A stretch of 64,000 nt of DNA. Source: Norana najaformis. Lineage: Eukaryota > Annelida > Clitellata > Crassiclitellata > Hormogastridae. The position numbers and the translations under genes were made by a program. The stretch is taken from assembly GCA_964023275.1 (NCBI GenBank), contig OZ029916.1, positions 17,376,150-17,440,149 of the forward strand. Reading direction: 5' to 3'. The stretch's first letter is position 1. Each line of letters begins with the position of its first letter. Positions 1 to 9,910 of this stretch are shown here, one piece after another. The notes under the pieces are model-generated. The model did not search any database. It worked only from the letters and a program-made list of their open reading frames with translations, and was not told where the DNA came from.

Positions 1-70
1 TTTAATGTGCATAATAAGTATATATTAGAGCATTATATATAAACTAAACAGCCTGTGATCAATTCATCAA

Positions 71-292
71 TCAAGAAACCAATATCCTCGTAATGGAAGC
101 TTGCTTTTGTAGTCTTAAAACCTTGCGGCCCAGCGGTTCTCTAAATCCCTTTACAGCACCTGCCTGATTTTCCTCTGAATCATGAAGTAGCCAAATACTT
201 GCAACAAAGAAAACAGCAGCATTAGCAGTGAAATAAACCAAGAAATAACTCCACAGTTGCTCAATCAAAGATCTTCTGAAGAAAAACTCCAT
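71..292 (-). CDS. Small single-pass membrane protein, unrecognised
   Basis: A 73-codon intronless frame starts at an ATG with G at +4 and is preceded two codons upstream by an in-frame stop, so this is the first possible start. Residues about 14-36 are a long hydrophobic, aromatic-rich segment (LWSYFLVYF to VASIWLL) with FRR on the N-terminal side and DSEEN plus a basic tail (GRKVLRLQKQ) on the other, as in a single-pass membrane microprotein. I do not recognise the family. It lies 2.2 kb downstream of the terminal exon of gene A on the same strand, so it could be a separate small gene or a chance frame. The tail after the membrane segment (REPLGRK) recalls small mitochondrial membrane proteins only loosely. 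Confidence 0.35.
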   Translation of the reverse strand: MEFFFRRSLIEQLWSYFLVYFTANAAVFFVASIWLLHDSEENQAGAVKGFREPLGRKVLRLQKQASITRILVS

Positions 293-1150
293 GGAATTTC
301 AAAGCCAAAGCCTTCCAGAGAAACGGCATCAGCAGCACCACCATCACCAGCAGCAGTTGCAGTGCAAAATTAAGCTGCCGCACAACATAAAGATCGACCA
401 CATCAGTTTTAAAAGTGCAGATTTGCACCTAGTTTAACAGTCTGTGTGCAGAAAGAAAACTGGAAAATTTTTGTTGGGAGTCAGATCAGGCAGAAGAGAA
501 AGAAGTCTTGAACAACTGTTTATAACAAGTAATGATGATTTGTCACTAAATTGTTCTCGTTAGAGATCTTCAGTAAAATTTCCATGCTGACATTGTCACA
601 ACACAGCAAAATTCTACACTTTTGTTGCACAGATAATTCAAAATCAAATTTAACACAGCTTTCAGTATTCTACCTATGCATACACAACATCACAACCAAA
701 CAAATATTGCTAATAAATTTGGAAAATAAAATCAACAGCAGACAAAGTTCTGCCAAGTTATCCTAACAACAAACATGCAATAAAGGTTAGGTAAAGTAAT
801 AAATGAAAATTTTATGTTCAAGACAAACAAACTTGACTTGGATGCAAAAACACTTGTACAGAAAAAACCAAACTGAGGCAGCTCTTCCTAAAAAGCAAGA
901 TAATATACAGAAACCCAGTACAAAAACCAGGCATAACAGGACACACAAGTAACGAATCAAAATGACATGACATTAGACAACAATAATGAATCTAAATGAC
1001 TCAGCATCAGACAATGTAACATAACAACAACATGTACATGTTGTTAAAACTGAAACAAAATGTTGCTAATGTGTAATCAGTTGCTAATAAATAACGAGAT
1101 AAGAATAAAAGCAAAAGGGTATTCTTGCAACTAAAACAATAATCTAACAA
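293..1150. other. Unassigned AT-rich stretch
   Basis: No coding frame with splice support and no repeat family was recognised. A short CAGCAG/CACCA-rich patch lies near 325-360, just 5' of the small minus-strand frame. From about 900 the sequence is A-rich with short direct repeats leading into the 104-bp array. Confidence 0.5.
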
Positions 1151-2190
1151 ATTGAAAACAATTACTGAGAAATTTTCACATCTACAGAAAAACTAAACAC
1201 GAAAAAACATGCTTGGTTACAACTAGAACTGATGAAAATGAGATACATATGCGTGTTGAAAACAATTACTGAGAAATTTTCACATCTGCAGAACAACTAA
1301 ACACGAAAAAACATGCTTGGTTACAACTAGAACTGATGAAAATGAGATACATATGCGTGTTGAAAACAATTACTGAGAAATTTTCACATCTGCAGAACAA
1401 CTAAACATGAAACATGCTTGGTTACAACTAGAACTGATGAAAATGAGATACATATGCGTGTTGAAAACAATTACTGAGAAATTTTCACATCTGCAGAACA
1501 ACTAAACACAAAAAAACATGCTTGGTTACAACTAGAACTGATGAAAATGAGATACATATGCGTGTTGAAAACAATTACTGAGAAATTTTCACATCTGCAG
1601 AACAACTAAACACGAAAAAACATGCTTGGTTACAACTAGAACTGATGAAAATGAGATACATATGCGTGTCGAAAACAATTACTGAGAAATTTTCACATCT
1701 GCAGAACAACTAAACATGAAAAAAAATACTTGGTTACAACTAGAACTGATGAAAATGAGATACATATGCGTGTTGAAAACAATTACTGAGAAATTTTCAC
1801 ATCTGCAGAACAACTAAACACGAAAAAAACATGCTTGGTTAAAACTAGAACTGATGAAAATGAGATACATATGCTTGTTGAAAACAATTACTGAGAAATT
1901 TTCACATCTGCAGAACAACTAAACACGAAAAAACATGCTTGGTTACAACTAGAACTGATGAAAATGAGATACATATGCGTGTTGAAAACAATTACTGAGA
2001 AATTTTCACATCTGCAGAACAACTAAACACGAAAAAACATGCTCGATTACAACTAGAACTGATGAAAATGAGATACATATGCGTGTTGAAAACAATTACT
2101 GAGAAATTTTCACATCTGCAGAACAACTAAACACGAAAAAACATGCTTGGTTACAACTAGAACTGATGAAAATGAGATACATATGCATGT
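1151..2190. repeat. 104-bp minisatellite, about 10 copies
   Basis: About ten head-to-tail copies of a 104-bp unit begin near 1151, 1255, 1359, 1459, 1563, 1667, 1774, 1878, 1980 and 2085. Each unit carries TTGAAAACAATTACTGAGAA early and GATGAAAATGAGATACATAT near its end. Copies differ by only a few substitutions and by 1-4 base length changes in an A-run after CTAAACACG. The first copy is the most diverged. The array lies downstream (3') of gene A and has no open frame through it. Confidence 0.95.
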
Positions 2191-2469
2191 AAAAATTGTA
2201 ATTCACTACTTGAGACATGATTCACAAAATCTAAAACAAAAGCTACACACTACAGGAGACAAAATTAGTCAAGCAGAACAAACAAAATGAACCAAAAACA
2301 CTCAACAATTCACAGAGATTTATGAAAACAGGTCTTGTAAGGCACACTCTGGTCAAAGACAAACCACAAATACAGCATATTTATACACGTATGTAAATAT
2401 ATAGATAACCAATATTGTTTATGATATCTAAAACAATATGGTGTCACCCAAGTCGAACTGAGAGATAAG

Positions 2470-2519
2470 TCACTTGCTTTTGCGCTTTTTGAGCTCAGGC
2501 CTCTTCTGGTGCAGATCTG
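2470..2519 (-). CDS. Gene A exon 5: terminal exon with basic tail
   Basis: On the minus strand a pyrimidine-rich acceptor (CTAATTTCTTTCAG) is followed by a frame reading DLHQKRPELKKRKSK and a TGA stop at 2470-2472. The acceptor is a tandem CAG-CAG (NAGNAG): either site leaves two bases before the first full codon, so both fit the phase-1 end of exon 4, and use of one or the other would add or drop one residue. Joined to exons 1-4, the coding length is 375 or 372 nt, both multiples of three. The tail is strongly basic (8 of the last 12 residues are K or R), which could bind polyanions or serve as a processing site; that role is inferred. The exon may instead belong to another transcript. Confidence 0.5.
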
Positions 2520-2823
2520 CTGAAAGAAATTAGGGAAACATCCCCCAAGAGAGTAATGAAGCCCTTCAGTGATTTTCCTTAGCGTAAGACTAAAGCCTGA
2601 GTGCATTTGCCACAGAAATTTCTTTCGCTTCTGGTGACTTATTCCACTTGCAACCATCAGCAGCAAAAAAAACCCACATCCACGGATTTCCGTATCCAGC
2701 GGTTTGTAGTTTAATCAGGACAGATGCAACAGAAGTGTGGACCTTTGAAAAATACTCTAGTACAAAGGGACTGGGATTTTAAAGTGTAAAAACATGCTAA
2801 ATATTTTGTAGACAACTATTAAA

Positions 2824-4379
2824 TACTGCATTTTCTGGACTATAAGTCACGTTTTTTTACATAAACTTTTAGAGGTGTGTCTTATTATTATACTTAGGTT
2901 AAGAAATCAAAAAAACTTTTGAATCAGTTATACTTGGCATGGATCGATAACAAACGAAATATATTAATCTCATTTATTAAAAGCAAAATCTGGTTAGTAT
3001 ATGTATTAATAGGCTTATCATAGCACCATGCTGGCCAGCTAAATATGTATGGTGTTGTTTATTTTGTTAAATTGGATTAAACCTGCAGTTGCTGATCATG
3101 TAGATCTACAGTCGGTTTAGTCAGTACCGGCTTTGATAACTAAGAAAAGATAGACGAATATTTAAAACCCTTACTTGTCTTATATTATAACCCATATTTT
3201 AGGTAATCTTTCATAGCAGCCATTTGCAGCCACTAACTTAACAATATAGCCACCCCAGATTGGAAAAAATAGAGCACTGCTTCCTCTGCATCAATTCAAA
3301 ACTTGTCAATATTCATCCTCTGCACAAGGTTGCTCGTATTGTAGTCTTGTGCAATACTGTGAGCACGTTTTTAATTATGACTCTGCTAACCATCCCAGTC
3401 TTGGCATCATCTCCAGGCCGTGCAGCCCAAAGTTGAGTGGGTGACAATCAACCTCCACCGCGTGTGCTGTCCGACGTGTCTTTTAAGCTCCTAGGGGGCT
3501 AGAAATCAAGGCTCAAAGGGCCCTTGCATGGTCCTGCCTGCTATGGGACCGTGCGAAGTGTCCAAAAAAGCATTAATCTCGAGTAAATATTGCAGATTTT
3601 AAGAAGGTATTAATAATCAAAGATAACAGATGATGCTGACAACACAGATGAAGAAAGTGAAGCGCTAGCACACAGTTTACCACAAGCCCTAGTAGAAGTG
3701 TTTCAAACCAATACAGAAGACAAGGACTTTAATTGACTTTACAATTGAGCTCAGGCCTCTTCTGGTGCACATGACCCAAGATGAATGAATATGTTGGAAA
3801 ATTTAATCGAATTACTTGTAACAAAAGACTTGTGAATTCTGGACTCATTAAAATATACTTCCTTACCTAAGAGTTAACAGTGCCTTTCTATTTCTGAATG
3901 CCTTCACCTGGAAGCATTTATCTGCAGAACCAAGTAATTACTATGAAACCGTAAAATTATAAATCATCACAACAAACAAAAAATGTTGGAAATCTTTAAT
4001 TAAAAAGTGTAAAAAATAACTGTATTTAAAAAAAATTTTGCAGCAGTTAGTTGCCAACAATGGCCATATATTTATGGCCGTCGTTAGCAAATGCAATAAG
4101 CGGGATCAAGGCACTATGGTCGCTACAGAGAAAATGTATATTTGCATTTACATTCAGTTCTATGCATTCTGACCTGAAATTTCTGTTTGGGTGTCCTCTA
4201 TATGCCAATGTGATGCATGTATTGACTTTAAAAAAAATTTGTCATTTTGCATCACTCTGTCTTATATCATTAATATTATTATTATTATGAGAAGATTTAT
4301 AAAGCGCAAGTTAATATAACCAAACACACCGCAAATGCGCTTATAGTAAGGAACAACCTACAGTCCAGAAAATACAGTA
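2824..4379 (+). mobile_element. pogo/Tigger-like DNA transposon, degenerate
   Basis: The left end reads TACTGCATTTTCTGGACTAT and the right end is its inverted counterpart (TACTGTATTTTCTGGACTG on the minus strand), both ending at TA, as expected for Tc1/mariner-pogo elements. Inside, 3606-3736 on the plus strand keeps an acidic frame (DDADNTDEESEALAHSLPQ, then TEDKDFN) that resembles the acidic C-terminus of pogo/Tigger/Jerky transposases. No DDE catalytic core is recognisable, so it is non-autonomous. A LINE/SINE-type tail appears inserted on the minus strand at about 4270-4330. A related copy in reverse orientation lies at 19380-20175. The element is in the 3.6-kb intron between gene A exons 4 and 5. 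Confidence 0.65.
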
Positions 4380-6105
4380 CTGTTTTCTCATCATGTATTA
4401 CTAAATGAGTAATAAATTCCTCAACAAGAATGCATGTCCAGGAATATGGATATTTACTGTAATGCTTATGAAATGCACTGCAGTGGTTAAAGTGAAGTTT
4501 CACTCACCTTAATACTTTAATAAAAAGTGTTTGCAATCTTAAACACTGATACTAAATTTTGATGATGTGGTTATAACATATTTAGAATAATTCATCAGTA
4601 AGTTTTATTGTAAGTTTAAGCAAAAATCATGACTAAGTACCATTATCAACAGCCTTAGTCTAACTGCCACTCAAAATTTTCACTTTAACTTATGCACATA
4701 ATGGGGGTTGTTGAAGAGAAGGTTATCTGATAAGATGGCAGCCACTTATCTATTCAGTCACACATGTACACTACAGAAGCAATTGCCCTGAACTACAAAC
4801 ATTAATTTACTAAATCATAAGTGCATTCAATTAACACAGTCATTCATCAGTCCCTTCACTCATTCATCCACCCATCCATTTGTCCATGTAATCTACTATG
4901 CACCCCAAAACATCAGAGCAAATAAATTGCAGTGGTTCATACAAACTGCCGTATTAATATCACACCCCAGCACTTGAACCCCAGACAATTTGCTGAAAGC
5001 CCAAGCATTACCACTCAACCACCACATGACCTAGAATACGGCAAGACTTCAGACTGAGGTTAAGTCAAGTTCTACGCTCAGCACTGTGAATAAACTAAGC
5101 AGAAATCAACAGCTCCTTGCTAGAGAAAAGATGTTATGTAAAACCAATTTGCAACACTCAGTTGTTCCATCAATCAATTCATCCTCTGATTAATTATGTC
5201 AGTTATACATCCATGTCCAGCAATCATTCACTTACAGAAACTCAGACTCATTCAGTTCCAGATTCATTTTGTATAACTCATTTTCTCATTCAAAGCAATG
5301 CCAACATAAAAGCCATTGTAGCCAAATGAATGACCTAAATGAAACATAGGAAGTTTATACGAACTAGTATTTGGAGTCCACGAACCCAATGCAAACACCC
5401 ACAAAAATGAAAATCTAAAATTGCAGGGCATTTGATGAATACAAAAAGTAATTTATTATTCATTAGGTGATCAATTATGAACTGAATATATAGTTTTTGA
5501 AAAACTTTATATGCTAAAGTTTTTGTACTTTACAATCCAAAGACAATATCCTAATTCTCAAATTTTTTAAATATTTGAATTTCTGTGAGTTTCTTATTCA
5601 TTATTTGGCTTTGGCTGAATTATATTATTTAAGCCATTTTTAGGACAAATAACTTATTCATCAAAAACAAATGCTTTATATTTCAGGGAAATGTAGAACT
5701 ACCTGTCTTGCATATTTGCAGGACAGAAACTGTTAATAATTATAATTTTATAGAATAAATTTTAAAATTTAGAAAACTCAATTTCTTTGAAACAGACCAA
5801 TTATATTGCATATTTACAGACATCAAAATCGTCTTTTCATAACTGGAATATGAAAAACTAATTATATTAACTTTGAAACACCATAAAAATGTAAAGTCTT
5901 TCATGAGAGTAGAAAAACAGGTATAATATTTCCAATGGAATGAAAATGGAATTCAGTTATAACCCATGCTTAACTATTTTGAATTTGTTCATCTCTTCAA
6001 GGTCATCATAAGTTTGGTATGGCTGGAACAGGTGGGTGGTAAATCTTTTTGGGCCAATGGTTGAGAGACCATGGGCAGTTGCATTGAGTCCTCTTGGTAC
6101 CTTAC
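4380..6105. other. Intron of gene A, nothing further recognised
   Basis: AT-rich intronic sequence between exons 4 and 5 of gene A. It holds short CATT/CATC-rich low-complexity runs near 4845-4885 and no supported exon. Confidence 0.5.
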
Positions 6106-6162
6106 CCTCAAGGAAGCTGGGAGTTGTAGCTTCTCCTGCTATGAGTAATGGATGTGCTACAT
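6106..6162 (-). CDS. Gene A exon 4: linker exon
   Basis: A 57-bp minus-strand exon between a good acceptor (TTGTTTTGCATTTGAACAG) and donor (GAGG|GTAAGG). It starts with two bases and ends with one (phase 1 on both sides) and reads VAHPLLIAGEATTPSFLE. Joined to exon 3 it adds a histidine at the junction (C+AT). There are no cysteines; it looks like a stalk or linker between the cysteine repeats and the basic tail. It is not hydrophobic enough to be a membrane span. The phase fit to both neighbours is the main support; alone it is too short to identify. Confidence 0.5.
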
Positions 6163-6489
6163 CTGTTCAAATGCAAAACAACGGCATGAAACAGTCCAAA
6201 GACATCTGCATGAAACATTCCAAATGAACAACCCAAATGAACAGCCTAAATAATAATAATATGAACAGTCCAAATGAACTATTGAACAGTGTAGAGACAA
6301 CTGCATGAAACAGTATGCAACATCTATTGTTAATGAAACGGCTGCTTCAAACTGCAGTAGAAATTTGAAAGTTTTATTAACAATTCAGTTAAATATTTGT
6401 TTTACATAATATCTTTGGGCCTGATATGAAGGTACATAGGAAAAATTTTGATAAATTATATTCCTAAAAACTATGACAAAAACCACAGT

Positions 6490-6750
6490 TTCGTGTGGTG
6501 GCAAGGTGATCTATTAGTAGCACGCTGGGCTGTAATCCAATGGCTGCAGGTTTGAGTCTGCCGAGCAGCCTTCATGTAATGACCCTGGACATTTTTTGCA
6601 CACTTGTCACGAGTCTAAGACTCAGATTTACTGACTTTGAGTAAATAGTAAGCATAATAAATAAATACAGATCAAACTACAAATTTACCAGATTTACTGA
6701 GTGTGTATTAAGTGCAATAAATAAATAATTAAATACAAACAAAACTATAA
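6490..6750 (+). mobile_element. tRNA-derived SINE
   Basis: The head (GGTGGCAAGGTGATCTATTA, then GTAGCACGCTGGG) has a tRNA-like A box, followed by a B-box-like GGTTTGAGTCT about 35 bases later. The body ends in an AATAAATA-rich tail near 6710-6750 (GTGCAATAAATAAAT). It sits in the intron between gene A exons 3 and 4. Its head differs from the SINEs at 15986 and 18040. Confidence 0.65.
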
Positions 6751-6914
6751 ATTTTACCACTACTTCTCAAAGCACGGAACTACTGAAGTTTTTGCTTAGT
6801 ATCGACCATGGTCTGGAGCCTTCATTTTGGCAAAGTGACAGGAAAACTGTACCCGACATAATGCTTTCATAAAATGGCCCATGACAAAATTTCCAGAACA
6901 AAATGTTTCGAGTA

Positions 6915-7330
6915 TGTATGTTTTTATGAATTCATTTAAATAGTGCCTTTTAAGAACTTTTCAAAAGTGCTGCATACACAAGTGACTACTGAACTAAAGA
7001 GGTGCATTTTAAGGTATACAGAAAAATGTGAGCTGATTCACACAAAACAGGACTACATATTTTCCACAGAAGATTGTTCCAAGAGATGATCAGAGGCATG
7101 CAAAGAATTGATGAGCTCAAGCTGATGTGCAGGAGAAAAGCACTTGCAAATCTCTTTAGGCAGCAGCGCACAGTTATTGCCAACTCAAGATCAGAACATA
7201 GCTTCCTGATGTATGCCAGGGTGGCACCAATGAGCAATGCAATAGGTCTTCAAGGAAGGAACTGCAGCGGTTAATACAATTAGTGAATGAGGAAATATAG
7301 GTCATAGTAGGATTGAAACACAGGTTACAC
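6915..7330. repeat. Dispersed interspersed repeat
   Basis: The start (AGTGCCTTTTAAGAACTTTT then CAAAAGTGCTGCATAC) matches a module at 63880-63925 and more weakly one at 45280-45340 (TATAGCGCCTTTAAAGAAC). All three are followed by a similar GGTGCATTTTAA-type stretch or its remnant. No tRNA head or RT domain is seen. Frames are open on both strands here but show no domain. Confidence 0.45.
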
Positions 7331-7610
7331 TCTATGACCCTTATCTGTTGCAAATTTATATGCAGAAGCTGCTGAGCGAGTTCACGTAGAAATACTGTAT
7401 CGGGAAATATATCATCCTAGTATCTTTTGGCAACCTCATCACTGCCTCGGCCATACTATGATGCTCTATAAATCGTCCTATTATTATTTATGATATCGGT
7501 CAATTTTATAAATAGCTTTATAGGAATCTTTCAGTGGCAGTGCAAACTTTATGAAGTATGCAAATCTTTATTAAATAGTTGTGTAAATACTGAATGGCAG
7601 ACTGACTTAC

Positions 7611-7682
7611 GTAGGCACTGGCGGTCAGAAGTCGCTGTGCATGGTCGAACTTCATAGCTAGAGCCATGACACTGAGTGCACT
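7611..7682 (-). CDS. Gene A exon 3: second TNFR-type cysteine repeat
   Basis: A 72-bp minus-strand exon between acceptor TTATTCTTATAG and a perfect donor (CTAC|GTAAGT), phase 1 on both sides. It reads CTQCHGSSYEVRPC then TATSDRQCL. The spacing C-x2-C-x9-C-x7-C and the CT-x3-D-x2-C ending are those of the second half of a TNFR/NGFR cysteine-rich domain; p75NTR repeats have the same spacing. Joined to exon 2, a glutamate forms at the junction (G+AG), giving LCSECTQC. Extracellular by family knowledge. The gene's ligand, if any, cannot be told from sequence. Confidence 0.78.
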
Positions 7683-7889
7683 CTATAAGAATAAATACAA
7701 GAAGTGCAGAATAAATGAACAAGTGCAAGAAAACCGATAAAATGTTCCACAGACAAGTCACTGGTTGAAAATCTGATGATTTGATTTTTAAACACACCAC
7801 AGGCAGGATGACAATGATATCTGATTACGACAGCCATGTTGGCTCATTATGACGATGTATCCTAAACTGTGACAGGCCGTGCATGGATA

Positions 7890-8105
7890 AAATTGATGAC
7901 GATAAAGATGATGATGATGAGGAGGAGGAGGAGAAGAAGGAGGAAGAGGAGGAGTAGGAGGTGGAGGAGGAAGATAATAATGATGACGATGGTGATGATG
8001 ATGATAAAGATGTCAAATATGATGGTGACAAAGCTGTAATGATATGATGATGATGATGATGATGAAGAAGATGACAATGACGACGACGATGATAGCGACA
8101 ATGAT
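7890..8105. repeat. Compound trinucleotide microsatellite (GAT/GAG)
   Basis: Long runs of GAT/GATGAC and GAGGAG(A) trinucleotides. On the minus strand they give poly-Ser and poly-Ile/Leu frames that are low-complexity shadows, not genes. It lies in the intron between gene A exons 2 and 3. Confidence 0.9.
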
Positions 8106-8552
8106 ACTGACATCAACACAAAGCTAGAAAACAGCAGATGCTTTTCTCAGACCTAAGTTAATCTGCAATAGGAAGCAATTTTAAGCAACTCTTGGCCCTG
8201 CATGGTTTCTGGCAGAAAAGCAATTATAGGCAGGCTGACTACTACCCCAAGTCAAGCAAGCAATCTTTTCAAGTCAAGCAAGAAATCTTTTTAAACAAGA
8301 AGCAGCTGAACCGATAAACTTTAATTTAACGTCTCCCACTTGTTATTTAGGCAGTCCATTTTACAAGAAGCCATACCAGTAGGTCTTCTATGACTAGAAT
8401 TTTTAAATTTGCCCTACTGCTTTTTCCTACCCTGCTTTACATCAGTTCACTTCAGTGCCTAAACTTGTTTTTTTCTGTATCAGCACTGAGATGAGAATGA
8501 TACCTGATCTTTCTTTGCTACTGGCTCACGTAACTTTAGTTACTACAATTAC

Positions 8553-8627
8553 CTGAACAAAGTCTGTCTCTGGAATTGGTGCAAGGGCTTGATTCAAAAC
8601 TTCCAGGTGGGCAACCAATGCTGCACC
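8553..8627 (-). CDS. Gene A exon 2: first TNFR-type cysteine repeat
   Basis: A 75-bp minus-strand exon between acceptor GGTATGTTTTTAG and donor TCAG|GTAATT, phase 1 on both sides. It reads CSIGCPPGSFESSPC then TNSRDRLCS. The pattern C-x3-C-x9-C-x7-C repeats that of exon 3, including the P-P-G and PCT motifs typical of TNFR family repeats. The two repeats are one exon each, as expected if the gene grew by duplication of a symmetric phase-1 exon. Upstream, the next exon I can identify is the signal-peptide exon 21.3 kb away; more repeat exons may hide in that intron and would keep the frame. Confidence 0.78.
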
Positions 8628-9130
8628 CTAAAAACATACCACTGTTAGTCAGTCATAAAGTTGTCTTAGACTTAAAGCCCATATTAAGCTAAATTTCAAA
8701 TTACGACTATCAAGCTGCCAGAAATCATACATCTCTGCAACTCAAAATATGTCCAGTTTGCAACAATCAAGAGTCCACAAGCTCAGAATATCAAAGAGGT
8801 CACCTCACTGGATTTTCAGTCAAGAACAGCAAAGGGAATTCGTACTGGACTCTAGCAGGTCAAGCAAGGATCAAGAGAGACTCCTGGGTCTTGAAACAAC
8901 AGAGGTACAGAAGCTTCAGCAACCAACAGGCATTTAGGACTAGGCAAATCTTTTGTCACGACTTTTCTGCTGTACTTTACTGTATAAACCTCAAACATAA
9001 TGTAGTGCCTTCTAAGAACCTCTCACAGGTGTCCCCCACGAGGCCAAATGATGCTCTAGTTAAAAAAGAACAAAAAGTTCATCTGCAGGCTAATAATGCT
9101 CAGTAATCAGGAAAAATTTCCATTGGCAGG

Positions 9131-9163
9131 CTCTCTGTCTGTCTGTCTGTCTGTCTCTGTCTT

Positions 9164-9199
<36 letters not shown>
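9131..9199. repeat. (CTGT)n(CT)n microsatellite
   Basis: About six CTGT units grading into about 14 CT units. Arg-Glu and Ser-Leu frames across it are low-complexity artefacts. Confidence 0.95.
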
Positions 9200-9202
<3 letters not shown>

Positions 9203-9209
9203 CACACAG

Positions 9210-9910
9210 AGCCAAGCCAATGGATTATTGGCAACAAAGCTTGGAATTTACCATCCACTTGTATTTCAGGCTGTTTTAGTTGCATGTCACCACGACCTTC
9301 TGTGATTGCAGTGATCCACCTACAGAGGGGAGATCCACCTACAGAGGGGGACAGGATTCCAGATGGACAGTCTGACTCTGACCTACAGATGTACATAATC
9401 TGTTTACAAGGGGAAATCTTGGATTCAGTGGAGGAAGAGCCAAAGTCAGTCTGGAGTGGCACTGACTGTCAACTATGGAATGGCTTCAGCAACCTACCAG
9501 CTGGTGGGCCACGAATGCCTATTCTGCACACATCTGCAGGTTTGAGGATATCCAGATGCCACATTGTCTTCCATCTATAAGGGGCTGCTGGAGACAACCA
9601 TGAGCCATCGGCGGCAGATCACATCGCCTATCATCGGTCCTCATTCTCAATGCTATGTACTGCAGAAACTCTGAACATGCTGTTGTCTCTCAACTCTAAT
9701 CGAGAATCTGTTGGCAGGGCTCTGCATGTCTGAACGAGGCAGCCACAGGTGACTCTTTTAGTTATCCGAGCAATATTTGCTAAAGGATGAATATTCTGTT
9801 CATTATGACATTTTAAATTGTTAAGTCTAGCACTGAGAGTGCCTCTGATTATGTTCTCTTGAAGTGGTGCTATACAAATGTCTGATTACAATTAAAATTA
9901 CAATTACCTC
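9210..9910 (+). repeat. Interspersed repeat with AATTACAATTA-type tail
   Basis: The right end (GAGTGCCTCTGATTATG, then GTGGTGCTATACAAATGTC and TTACAATTAAAATTACAATT) matches the tail at 42055-42130 (AGTGCCTCTGATTC, then GTGGCCCTATATCAATGTC). Such tails end SINE/LINE copies in this window. The body contains an internal direct repeat near 9320-9350 (GAGGGGAGATCCACCTACAG region) and frames without recognisable RT motifs. The left limit is uncertain. Confidence 0.4.

Noticed and set aside
7825-8119. Poly-Ser and Ile/Leu-rich minus-strand frames
   Set aside because: They are translations of a GAT/GAG trinucleotide microsatellite.
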